Positions 9,502 to 17,251 of a stretch of 64,000 bases of DNA are shown piece after piece. Positions within the stretch are counted from its first letter, which is position 1, and each line of letters begins with the position of its first letter. Below the pieces are notes generated by a model. That model was not told where the DNA came from. It ran no database searches and saw only the letters and a list, made by a program, of their open reading frames with translations. A program made the position numbers and the translations under genes. Source of the stretch: DASWDH01 sp035318505 (GTDB lineage Bacteria; Myxococcota_A; Polyangia; Polyangiales; Polyangiaceae); assembly GCA_035318505.1 (NCBI GenBank), contig DATHEQ010000414.1, forward strand, positions 1 through 64,000, in the 5' to 3' direction.

Positions 9502-10316
9502 CGCTCCGTCGCCTCGATCACCTCGCGCGCGAGCGAGAGGTACCCTTGCGCCCCCTTCGACTGCGCGTCGTAGAGCAGAATGGGGCGCCCGTGGCTCGGA
9601 GCTTCGGAGAGGCGGACATTGCGCGGAATGACGGCGTCGAAAACATGGAAGTGGCGCCGCACTTCTCCCGCGACTTCGTGCGACAAGTTGTTTCTCGGAT
9701 CGAACATCGTCAGCACGATACCTTCCACCGCGAGATTCGGATTGTACGTCCCTTTGATGCGATCGATGGTGGCCATCAAGTGGGTGAGCCCTTCGAGTGC
9801 GTAGTACTCGCACTGCAACGGGACGATGACGCGATCGGCTGCGACCAGCGCATTCAGCGTGAGCAGACCGAGCGATGGGGGACAGTCGATGAAGACGTAC
9901 TCGTAGCCGTTTTCGCTCGGCCCTTTGAGGCCCGCCAGCATTTTGCGCAGCCGCTCGGCGCGATCGGTGAGCTCGACGAACTCGATTTCAGCCCCTGCCA
10001 AATCCTGCGTCGCGGGGATGATGTCGAGCGTCGCGATGTCGGTCTTGACGATGACCTCTTCCAGCGTGGCCTTGCCGATGAGCGCCTCGTAGAGGCTTCG
10101 TTTCAAGGTGCGCGGCTTGATGCCGACGCCGCTCGACGCATTGCCCTGCGGATCGGTATCGATGATGAGCGTCCGCTTTTCGGCCGCTGCCACGCTGGCC
10201 GCGAGATTGACCGCCGTGGTCGTCTTACCGACGCCACCTTTTTGGTTGGCGACGACGACGATTCTCGGGCGGGTCTGCATCTGGGGTGGGGGAAGGGAAG
10301 CTTGGTAGCTCTTCAC
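9498..10316 (-). CDS. parA: Chromosome-partitioning ATPase ParA/Soj
   Basis: A deviant Walker-A ATPase that forms nucleoid gradients to move ParB-parS complexes. Visible motifs are NQKGGVGKTTTAVNLA (Walker A with the signature lysine), DTDPQGNAS (A'), and FIDCPPSLGLLTLNAL (Walker B). It then shows the usual C-terminal blocks GIVLTMFDPRNNLS and RNVRLSEAPSHG. I chose a GTG start because TTGAGG lies about eight bases upstream of it. Alternatives in frame are an upstream GTG at 10355 and an ATG at 10280 directly before the ATPase fold. It is the first gene of parAB and is divergent from the small acidic protein gene. Confidence 0.95.
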   Translation of the reverse strand: MKSYQASLPPPQMQTRPRIVVVANQKGGVGKTTTAVNLAASVAAAEKRTLIIDTDPQGNASSGVGIKPRTLKRSLYEALIGKATLEEVIVKTDIATLDIIPATQDLAGAEIEFVELTDRAERLRKMLAGLKGPSENGYEYVFIDCPPSLGLLTLNALVAADRVIVPLQCEYYALEGLTHLMATIDRIKGTYNPNLAVEGIVLTMFDPRNNLSHEVAGEVRRHFHVFDAVIPRNVRLSEAPSHGRPILLYDAQSKGAQGYLSLAREVIEATER

Positions 10317-10527
10317 GCACCGTACCTCAAGTTCCCCGTTTTCTTGGGTGTTCACCTTGGGGTGTCATACAGTGTCGTCAGATGTAGGCAGGCGGAGATG
10401 ACGACGACGACGCGACGGCATCCGAGCCGGTCGCGACCGACGCCGACGGAGCCGATCGTAGCCCGATGCACGGCCTGAGAAGTCCGGAAGCGGTGAGGCG
10501 GACCTCACCAAACCAGAGGAGGACGGG

Positions 10528-10740
10528 ATGCCGCAGTCGCCGAGAAACTATCAAACGTTGGCAGAATTCGAGCGCGAAGAGATCAGGCCCAGTTTCAAGA
10601 TCGGGTTCTCCATCGACGACTTCGAGGAGACTTCTTTCGAGGCCGAATCCGAAGTCGGCGTCGGGGAGTTTCACCTCGATTCCGTCGACGAAACGGACGA
10701 GGAAGAAGACGACGACGACGCCTCGGACGACGATGCGTAG
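10528..10740 (+). CDS. Small acidic protein of unknown function
   Basis: A 70-residue protein. A perfect AGGAGG lies just upstream of its ATG, which is why it is accepted as real. The N-terminal half (RNYQTLAEFEREEIRP, FKIGFSIDDFEE) looks folded or amphipathic. The last third is almost only Asp/Glu (DETDEEEDDDDASDDD), so the predicted charge is strongly negative. No family is recognised. It is divergent from parAB and followed by a strong terminator, making a self-contained unit. Acidic tails of this kind occur in DNA mimics and in proteins binding basic partners; neither role is shown here. Confidence 0.7.
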   Translation: MPQSPRNYQTLAEFEREEIRPSFKIGFSIDDFEETSFEAESEVGVGEFHLDSVDETDEEEDDDDASDDDA

Positions 10741-10810
10741 CGGGGCGCCTCGCGCACCACGCCCGCTCCGTCCCTGACTCTCGCAAAAACTTACGTCCCT
10801 CCCGGGACAC

Positions 10811-10847
10811 GAGCCCCGCGTCACGCCTCGACGCGGGGCTCTTCTTT
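10811..10847 (+). terminator. Rho-independent terminator
   Basis: An 11-base perfect stem (GAGCCCCGCGT at 10811-10821 against ACGCGGGGCTC at 10831-10841) with a nine-base loop is followed by TTCTTT. It lies about 70 bases after the acidic-protein stop and before tig, so it should insulate the two. Confidence 0.8.
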
Positions 10848-10873
10848 GTCGAGCGGCGGCCGTGGGATGACGC

Positions 10874-10901
10874 TTGACGTGACGCGTGCTGCATGTACGT
10901 T
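10874..10901 (+). promoter_or_regulatory. Possible promoter for the tig-clp-lon block
   Basis: TTGACG (10874-10879), a 16-base spacer and TACGTT (10896-10901) lie about 100 bases before tig and directly after the terminator. The -35 is good, the -10 only moderate. No other strong candidate is seen in the gap. Confidence 0.35.
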
Positions 10902-11002
10902 CTGCCCCCTCGCCGGGGGGACCGACCGCGGGACGTTCCCCGCTCGAGGTGGTCGTGCCGAATTCCCGTCTTGCGACGTTTCTTCTTGGAGAGCTCTAGG
11001 TC

Positions 11003-12274
11003 ATGCAGGTCAACGTTCAGCAGCTTTCGCCGGTCCTCGTCGAATTCCAGGTCGAAATTCCCGCCGATCGCGTCAAAGTCGAGGTCGACAAGGCGTACCA
11101 GGCGTTGCAGAAGACGGCGCGCGTGAAGGGATTTCGGCCCGGCAAGGCGCCGCGCGACATCCTCACGCACCTCTTCGGCGAGCGGGTCAGCATGGACGTC
11201 ACCCGCAAGCTCGTGGACGACACGCTTTCCAAAGCGCTCACCGAAAAAAACGTGCAGCCGCTCTCGCAGCCCGACATCGAGCCGCAGAAGCTCGCGACGG
11301 GCACCAATTTCTCGTACCGGGCGCGTTTCGAAGTGCGGCCTCTGATTGCGTCGGTCACCTACGACGGCTTCGAGGTGACGCGGCCGAGCATTGCCGTCAC
11401 CGACGCGATGATGGCGGACGAGCTCGAAGTGCTGCGCAAGGCGCACGCGACCCTTTCCGCCCCCGCCGAGCCCCGCCCAGCCAAGAAGGGGGACGTCATC
11501 GACATCTCCTTTACGGTCGAAGTCGCGGGCAAGCGGATCCCGGAAGCATCGGGTGAGGGCGTGCAGCTCGAGCTCGGTTCCGGTCAGGTTCTGCCCGAGC
11601 TCGAAGCAGCGCTCGTCGGCTCCAATGTGGGCGACGCGAAGGACGCCTCGCTGACGTTCGCGCAGAATCACGCACGCGCCGATTTCCGCGGTAAGCCCGC
11701 CGCCTTCCACATCAAAGTTCAAGAGATCAAAGAGCGTGTCCTGCCCGCCCTCGACGATGACTTCGCCAAGGACATAGGCACCTTCCAGACGCTCGAAGAG
11801 CTCAAGCAAGACATCAAAGGCAAGCTCGAAAAGGCCATGAAGCAAAGGGCAGAAGACGCGGTCGCCGAGCAGCTGGTCGCCAAGCTCGTCGAGAAGAACC
11901 CGATCCCTTGTCCGCCGAGTCTCGTCGAGCAGCAGTGCCAGCTCATGGAGCAGGAGATCATGCAGCAGGCCCGCCGCACGGGCGAGCCGGTGCCGCGCCA
12001 CGAGGAGCTCCACGCCCGGGTCCACGCCGACTCGGAAATCAAAGTGAGGGCGGGACTTCTCATGGCGGAAATTGCCAAAGAGGCTCAGATCAAGGTTTCG
12101 GAAGAGGACATCGAAAAGGGGCTCGTCGAGCTAGCCGAGCAGACCGGCAAACAGGTCGCAAAGATGCGCGTCGAGTACCGCGATCAGAAAAAGCGTGAGA
12201 TGCTGATCGGAATGATCATCGAGGACAAGATCCTCGACATCATCGAAGCCAAGTCGAAGATCACTGAAGCTTGA
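11003..12274 (+). CDS. tig: Trigger factor (ribosome-associated chaperone and PPIase)
   Basis: Binds ribosomal protein L23 at the tunnel exit and shelters nascent chains. The ribosome-docking signature GFRPGKAPRDIL is at about residues 43-54 of the N-terminal domain. The FKBP-like PPIase domain spans roughly 155-245 (KKGDVIDISFTVEV, LELGSGQVLPELEAALVG). The helical C-terminal domain, with arms LPALDDDFAKDIGTF and LMEQEIMQQARRTGE, fills the rest. At 423 residues it is standard length. It starts the conserved order tig-clpP-clpX-lon; clpP begins 15 bases after its stop. Confidence 0.97.
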   Translation: MQVNVQQLSPVLVEFQVEIPADRVKVEVDKAYQALQKTARVKGFRPGKAPRDILTHLFGERVSMDVTRKLVDDTLSKALTEKNVQPLSQPDIEPQKLATGTNFSYRARFEVRPLIASVTYDGFEVTRPSIAVTDAMMADELEVLRKAHATLSAPAEPRPAKKGDVIDISFTVEVAGKRIPEASGEGVQLELGSGQVLPELEAALVGSNVGDAKDASLTFAQNHARADFRGKPAAFHIKVQEIKERVLPALDDDFAKDIGTFQTLEELKQDIKGKLEKAMKQRAEDAVAEQLVAKLVEKNPIPCPPSLVEQQCQLMEQEIMQQARRTGEPVPRHEELHARVHADSEIKVRAGLLMAEIAKEAQIKVSEEDIEKGLVELAEQTGKQVAKMRVEYRDQKKREMLIGMIIEDKILDIIEAKSKITEA

Positions 12275-12289
12275 AAGGAACAACCCCCC

Positions 12290-12979
12290 ATGCCCCGACG
12301 ACCTGAGAATCGGACGCAAGCCATCGAGCTTCTCGAACGCACGAAAGCGGGAGGGCGCGCCGATTTGCTCGAGCCGCCGCGCGACTTCATCCCGTATCCG
12401 CAAGTGGTCGAGACGACCCACCGCGGGGAGCGCAGCTGGGACATTTTCAGTCGCCTGCTGAAAGATCGAATCGTCTTTCTCGGCACCGACGTCAACGACG
12501 ACGTCGCCAACATCATCGTTGCCCAGCTCCTCTTCCTGGAGAGCGAAGACCCGGACAAGGATGTCCAGCTCTACGTCAACTCGCCGGGCGGCGTGGTAAC
12601 GGCTGGGCTCGCCATTTTCGACACCATGCAATACGTGCGCACTCCGGTGTCGACGATCTGCATCGGTCAGGCTGCCTCGATGGCTGCCATCCTTCTGGCG
12701 GCCGGTCAGAAGGGAAAGCGCTACGCCCTGCCCAACGCGCGCATCATGATTCACCAGCCGATGGGCGGCGCGCGCGGCCAGGCGACCGACATCGAGATTC
12801 AGGCGCGCGAAATCCGCCATATGAAGGACCTTCTGACGGATATCCTGGTCCAGGCCACGGGCAAGACGCGCGAGGACATCACCCGGGATATCGACCGCGA
12901 CTTCTACCTCTCAGGCGCGCAGGCCAAGGAGTACGGCCTCATCGATGAAGTCTTCAAACGTGGGTCGCTCCGCACCTGA
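12290..12979 (+). CDS. clpP: ATP-dependent Clp protease proteolytic subunit
   Basis: Serine protease subunit that forms the barrel docked by ClpX. The catalytic Ser is in CIGQAASMAA, the His in IMIHQPMGGARGQ, and the Asp in the following helix/strand region (REDITRDIDRDFYLS). At 229 residues it is about 25 longer than typical ClpP because of an N-terminal extension (RPENRTQAIELLERTKAGGRA). This may be a propeptide or an overcalled start, but no internal ATG lies before the folded domain. It follows tig by 15 bases and precedes clpX by a 214-base gap. Confidence 0.97.
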   Translation: MPRRPENRTQAIELLERTKAGGRADLLEPPRDFIPYPQVVETTHRGERSWDIFSRLLKDRIVFLGTDVNDDVANIIVAQLLFLESEDPDKDVQLYVNSPGGVVTAGLAIFDTMQYVRTPVSTICIGQAASMAAILLAAGQKGKRYALPNARIMIHQPMGGARGQATDIEIQAREIRHMKDLLTDILVQATGKTREDITRDIDRDFYLSGAQAKEYGLIDEVFKRGSLRT

Positions 12980-13058
12980 ACGAGTGGTGCGCTGCGAAAG
13001 ACCGTACGCGCGTGCTGCCCGGTTGGGGCGCACGGTCCTCGGCCTGAGGCAAATGGTC

Positions 13059-13079
13059 GCGGGGGGTTACAACCCCCGC
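13059..13079 (+). other. GC-rich hairpin between clpP and clpX
   Basis: GCGGGGG (13059-13065) pairs with CCCCCGC (13073-13079) around a GTTACAA loop. There is no U-tract, so it is not a classical terminator. It could be a processing or attenuation structure separating clpP from clpX, or part of a clpX leader. Confidence 0.4.
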
Positions 13080-13193
13080 TTCAGGCGCGGGCGTCGACTG
13101 CCGTTAGCTTGCGGTACAGGGGCGGCGGCACTAGAATCGACCAAAGCGGCTCTTGGTAGGCGACTAGTGGGCATTCGTTTTGAGGGCTAAGAA

Positions 13194-14450
13194 GTGGAGC
13201 GAAGACGAGACGACCACCAGAGCGGTAACCTGAGCTGCTCCTTCTGCGGTAAGTCGCAGAAAGAAGTAAAAAAACTCATCGCGGGTCCGACCGTTTACAT
13301 CTGCGACGAGTGCATCGGGCTCTGCAACGACATCATCGCCGAAGAGGTCGAGAAGGACGAGCCCTACGCGGGGTCGACTCCTATCCCCAAGCCGAGCGAG
13401 ATCAAGGCGGTCCTCGACGAGTACGTCGTCGGGCAAGAGCGCGCGAAGAAGATCCTCGCCGTTGCCGTTCACAACCACTACAAGCGCATCGATTCGCGCT
13501 CTACGGCCGACGATGTCGAGCTGTCGAAGTCGAACATCCTTTTGCTCGGTCCGACGGGCAGCGGAAAGACGCTCCTCGCGCAGACACTGGCGAAGATCCT
13601 GAACGTGCCTTTCGCGATCGCCGACGCGACGACGCTCACCGAAGCCGGGTACGTCGGTGAAGACGTCGAAAACATCATCGTTCAGCTGCTCCAGAACGCT
13701 GACCATGACGTCGAGCGCGCGCAGCGCGGCATCGTCTACATCGACGAGATCGACAAGATCAGCCGAAAGAGCGACAACCCCAGCATCACGCGCGACGTCT
13801 CCGGCGAGGGCGTGCAGCAGGCGCTCCTCAAGATCATCGAGGGCACGGTCGCCAACGTTCCCCCCAAGGGCGGGCGCAAACATCCGCAGCAAGATTTCTT
13901 GCAGGTCGACACGACCAACATTCTTTTCATCTGCGGCGGCGCCTTCGTCGGCCTCGATCAGATCATTCAGCGCCGCGTCGGCCAGGCCGCGCTCGGCTTC
14001 GGCGCCGACATCAAGTCGAAGAAGGATTTCAAGCTGGGCGAGCTGCTCGAGCTCGTGCAGCCCGAGGACCTGCTCAAGTTCGGGCTCATTCCGGAGTTCA
14101 TCGGCCGCTTGCCCGTTTTGGCGACGCTGCACGAGCTCAACGAAGAGGCATTGGTCGACATTCTCACCAAGCCGAAGAACAGCCTCGTCAAGCAGTTTCA
14201 GAAGCTTTTCGAGATGGATGGGGTGAAGCTGAAGTTCACCAAGGGGTCGCTGGTCGGCGTCGCGCGCGAAGCGCTGAGCCGCAATTCCGGCGCTCGCGGG
14301 CTGCGCGCCATCCTCGAGCACGCCATGTTGGACATCATGTACGACGTGCCGGGACGCAATGGCATCAAAGAAGTCGTCATCAACGAGGATGTCATCACGA
14401 AGCGAGAGCCCCCGCTCATCGTCTATCAGAAAGAAGCCGAGCTCGCCTGA
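13194..14450 (+). CDS. clpX: ATP-dependent Clp protease ATP-binding subunit
   Basis: AAA+ unfoldase that feeds substrates to ClpP. The N-terminal zinc domain has Cys15, Cys18, Cys37 and Cys40 (CSFC and CDEC). Walker A is GPTGSGKT (about 119-126), Walker B is IVYIDEIDK, and the ClpP-docking loop region shows the RRKHPQQDF-like segment GGRKHPQQDFLQVD. Sensor elements follow (FGLIPEFIGRLPV and SRNSGARGLRAI). The length of 418 residues is normal. The start is a GTG; no ATG gives the complete zinc domain. Confidence 0.97.
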   Translation: MERRRDDHQSGNLSCSFCGKSQKEVKKLIAGPTVYICDECIGLCNDIIAEEVEKDEPYAGSTPIPKPSEIKAVLDEYVVGQERAKKILAVAVHNHYKRIDSRSTADDVELSKSNILLLGPTGSGKTLLAQTLAKILNVPFAIADATTLTEAGYVGEDVENIIVQLLQNADHDVERAQRGIVYIDEIDKISRKSDNPSITRDVSGEGVQQALLKIIEGTVANVPPKGGRKHPQQDFLQVDTTNILFICGGAFVGLDQIIQRRVGQAALGFGADIKSKKDFKLGELLELVQPEDLLKFGLIPEFIGRLPVLATLHELNEEALVDILTKPKNSLVKQFQKLFEMDGVKLKFTKGSLVGVAREALSRNSGARGLRAILEHAMLDIMYDVPGRNGIKEVVINEDVITKREPPLIVYQKEAELA

Positions 14451-14543
14451 CCGTAGCTCGGCCGCCGCATTTTCGCGCGGCATGGCTCCCGCTCTCTTGC
14501 TGAACCGCTAAGCGGGTCCTGCCGCACCACCGATCGGAAGGCC

Positions 14544-17060
14544 ATGTTTTTCAAAAATGAAGGAGGTGCGGGACCTGCAACGAAGCGGCGCACTCTCCCG
14601 CTGTTGCCGCTTCGGGACATCACGGTGTTCCCGCACATGGTGTCGCAGCTATTCGTCGGGCGCGAGCGGTCGATCAACGCGCTCAACGAGGCGATGAACC
14701 GCGACAAGGAAATCTTTCTCTCCGCACAGAAGAACGCGAAGACGAACGAACCTTCTCCGGAAGACATCTTCGCGGTCGGCACCATCGGCACGGTGATGCA
14801 GCTTCTGCGTTTGCCCGACGGCACGGTGAAGGTGCTGGTCGAGGGCAAGCAGCGCGCGCGCGTCAAACGCTTCCAGGAGAACGACGACTATTTTCTCGTC
14901 GAGATCGAAGAAATCCCCGAGACCACGCAGCTGACGGTCGAGATCGAAGCGCTCATGCGCTCGGTGCAGGGGACCTTCGAGATGTACGTCAAGCTCAACA
15001 AGAAGGTCGAACCGGAAGTGTTGATGAGCGTGCAAGCCATCGACGATCCGAGCCGTCTCTCCGACACGATCATCGCCAACCTGCCGACGATCAAGCTCTC
15101 CGATCGGCAAGCCCTCCTCGAGATGGAGGACGCCAAGGCCCGCCTCGAGCGCCTCTACGAGCTCATGCAGGCCGAGATCGAGATCCTGCAAGTAGAAAAG
15201 AAGATCCGCTCCCGCGTCAAGAAGCAGATGGAGAAGACGCAGAAGGAGTACTACCTGAACGAGCAGATGCAGGCCATCCAGAAGGAGCTGGGCGGCGGCG
15301 AGCGCGACGAGTTCAAGAACGAGATTCAGGAGATTGAAGAGAAGCTGAAGAGTAAGCGGATGAGCAAAGAGGCTTCCGCCAAGCTCAAAAAGGAGCTGAA
15401 GAAGCTGAAGATGATGCACCCCACGAGCGCCGAGGCGACCGTGGTGCGCAATTACATCGACTGGATTTTGGGGCTTCCCTGGTACGAGAAGAGCGAAGAA
15501 CGCTTCGACCTCGAGGAAGCGGAGAAGATCCTGGACGAGGATCACTACGGCTTGAAGCGCATCAAAGAGCGCATCGTCGAGTACCTCGCCGTGCAGGCGC
15601 TCACCAAGAAGCTGAAAGGCCCGGTGCTCTGTTTCGTGGGGCCGCCCGGCGTCGGCAAGACGAGTCTCGCCAAATCGATAGCCCGGGCCACCGGTCGCAA
15701 GTTCGTGCGGCTCTCGCTCGGCGGTGTGCGCGACGAAGCGGAGATCAGGGGTCATCGGCGCACGTACATCGGCGCGCTACCCGGCAAGATCATCCAGAGC
15801 CTGAAAAAAGCGGGGACGAACAATCCCGTCTTCTTGCTCGACGAGGTCGACAAGATGTCGACGGATTTCCGCGGCGACCCGGCGGCGGCGCTCCTCGAAG
15901 TGCTCGACCCCGAGCAAAACCACCAGTTCAACGATCACTACCTCGACCTCGACTACGATCTCTCGGACGTGATGTTCATCACCACGGCCAACACCTTGGG
16001 GGGCATTCCGCTGCCGCTCCAAGACCGCATGGAGATCATTCAGCTCAGCGGGTACACCGAGTTCGAGAAGCTCAACATCGCCCTCAAATACCTGATCCTC
16101 CGGCAAAAGAGAGAGTGCGGGCTCGACGAAACGCCGTTCAACCTGAACGAGAACGCCGTTCGAACCATCATCCACCACTATACGAAAGAAGCCGGCGTTC
16201 GTGCGCTCGAGCGTGAGATCGCCAGCGTGTGTCGCAAGGTGGCGCGCCAAGTCGTCAAAGACAAAAAGCAGGGAACGGTGTCGATGCTCGACATCACCGC
16301 CAAGATGATTCCCAAGTACCTCGGCGTACCCAAGTTCCGGCTCGGCAAGAAGGAAGAAAAAGACGAGATCGGCCTCACCAACGGGCTCGCCGTCACGCAA
16401 TACGGCGGGGACCTCTTGGCGGCCGAGGTCACCGTCGTACCCGGCAAGGGAAAGCTCATCACCACCGGCAAGCTCGGCGACGTGATGCAAGAGTCGGCGC
16501 AGGCCGCGATGAGCTACGTGCGCTCGCGCTCGGCGGTACTCGGGCTCGAGCAGGATTTTTATTCGAAGATCGATCTGCACGTGCACTTCCCCGAAGGTGC
16601 CATCCCCAAGGACGGGCCGAGCGCGGGCATCACCATCGCCACGAGCCTCGTTTCGGCGCTCATGAAGGTGCCGGTGCGGCGCGATCTCGCCATGACGGGC
16701 GAGATCACGCTCCGCGGGCGCGTGCTCCCCATCGGCGGGCTCAAAGAGAAGCTCCTCGCTGCGCATCGCGGTGGTATCGGCACCGTCATCATTCCCAAAG
16801 AGAATCGGCGCGACTTGCGCGAGGTTCCGCGCCGCGTGCTCAAGACGACGCGCGTCGTGCTCGTCGACCACGTCGACGAAGTCCTGCGCGAAGCGCTCGT
16901 CGTGACTGATCCCGACGCCGTGTTCGGGCCGCCGCGCCCGCTCATGGAGTACCGCGGTGGCGAGCTCGTCGTGAACGGCGTGCCCCCATCGACGCCTCCG
17001 CGAGCACCGGAGAGCGAGCGCCCCCCCGTCGAAACGCCGGAAGAACGCCCCGGTATCTAG
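14544..17060 (+). CDS. lon: ATP-dependent protease Lon
   Basis: Hexameric AAA+ serine protease for misfolded and regulatory proteins. It has the N-terminal substrate-binding domain (LPLRDITVFPHMV), a long coiled coil around residues 190-300 (YYLNEQMQAIQKELGGG), Walker A GPPGVGKTSLAKS near residue 367, and Walker B PVFLLDEVDKMS. The C-terminal protease domain has the catalytic Ser in PKDGPSAGIT (about residue 692) and the Lys in the GGLKEKLLAAHRGG region (about 735). The last 40 residues are Pro/Glu-rich and non-conserved. It closes the tig-clpP-clpX-lon block. At 838 residues it is a full LonA type. Confidence 0.97.
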   Translation: MFFKNEGGAGPATKRRTLPLLPLRDITVFPHMVSQLFVGRERSINALNEAMNRDKEIFLSAQKNAKTNEPSPEDIFAVGTIGTVMQLLRLPDGTVKVLVEGKQRARVKRFQENDDYFLVEIEEIPETTQLTVEIEALMRSVQGTFEMYVKLNKKVEPEVLMSVQAIDDPSRLSDTIIANLPTIKLSDRQALLEMEDAKARLERLYELMQAEIEILQVEKKIRSRVKKQMEKTQKEYYLNEQMQAIQKELGGGERDEFKNEIQEIEEKLKSKRMSKEASAKLKKELKKLKMMHPTSAEATVVRNYIDWILGLPWYEKSEERFDLEEAEKILDEDHYGLKRIKERIVEYLAVQALTKKLKGPVLCFVGPPGVGKTSLAKSIARATGRKFVRLSLGGVRDEAEIRGHRRTYIGALPGKIIQSLKKAGTNNPVFLLDEVDKMSTDFRGDPAAALLEVLDPEQNHQFNDHYLDLDYDLSDVMFITTANTLGGIPLPLQDRMEIIQLSGYTEFEKLNIALKYLILRQKRECGLDETPFNLNENAVRTIIHHYTKEAGVRALEREIASVCRKVARQVVKDKKQGTVSMLDITAKMIPKYLGVPKFRLGKKEEKDEIGLTNGLAVTQYGGDLLAAEVTVVPGKGKLITTGKLGDVMQESAQAAMSYVRSRSAVLGLEQDFYSKIDLHVHFPEGAIPKDGPSAGITIATSLVSALMKVPVRRDLAMTGEITLRGRVLPIGGLKEKLLAAHRGGIGTVIIPKENRRDLREVPRRVLKTTRVVLVDHVDEVLREALVVTDPDAVFGPPRPLMEYRGGELVVNGVPPSTPPRAPESERPPVETPEERPGI

Positions 17061-17101
17061 CTGAAGTGTGCTGGCGCTCCGCGCCTTATGGATCCGAGTG
17101 G

Positions 17102-17130
17102 TGTGCCAGTGGCACAATTGCCGCGTGGCA
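17102..17130 (+). promoter_or_regulatory. Palindromic operator candidate downstream of lon
   Basis: TGTGCCA-G-TGGCACA (17102-17116) is a perfect 7+1+7 inverted repeat. A further TGGCAC half-site follows at 17126. It lies about 135 bases before the beta-propeller lipoprotein gene and does not fit sigma-54 spacing (GG to GC is too short), so a dimeric repressor or activator site is more likely. Confidence 0.45.
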
Positions 17131-17251
17131 CTCCTCGGGGCAAAGGTGTAATGTTATCGGCACATTGCCGATTTTGGGCCGCTCGGCACGGCTGGTGCTT
17201 AACAGGGGGCGGTCCCTGCTGCGCAGTCAACCCTCCCGGCGAGGTGATGCG

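Noticed and set aside
15777..17117. Long minus-strand frame opposite lon
   Set aside because: Same artefact; lon is complete and conserved on the plus strand.
17110..17124. TGGCAC...TTGC as a sigma-54 promoter
   Set aside because: The spacing between GG and GC is 7 instead of 10 bases.
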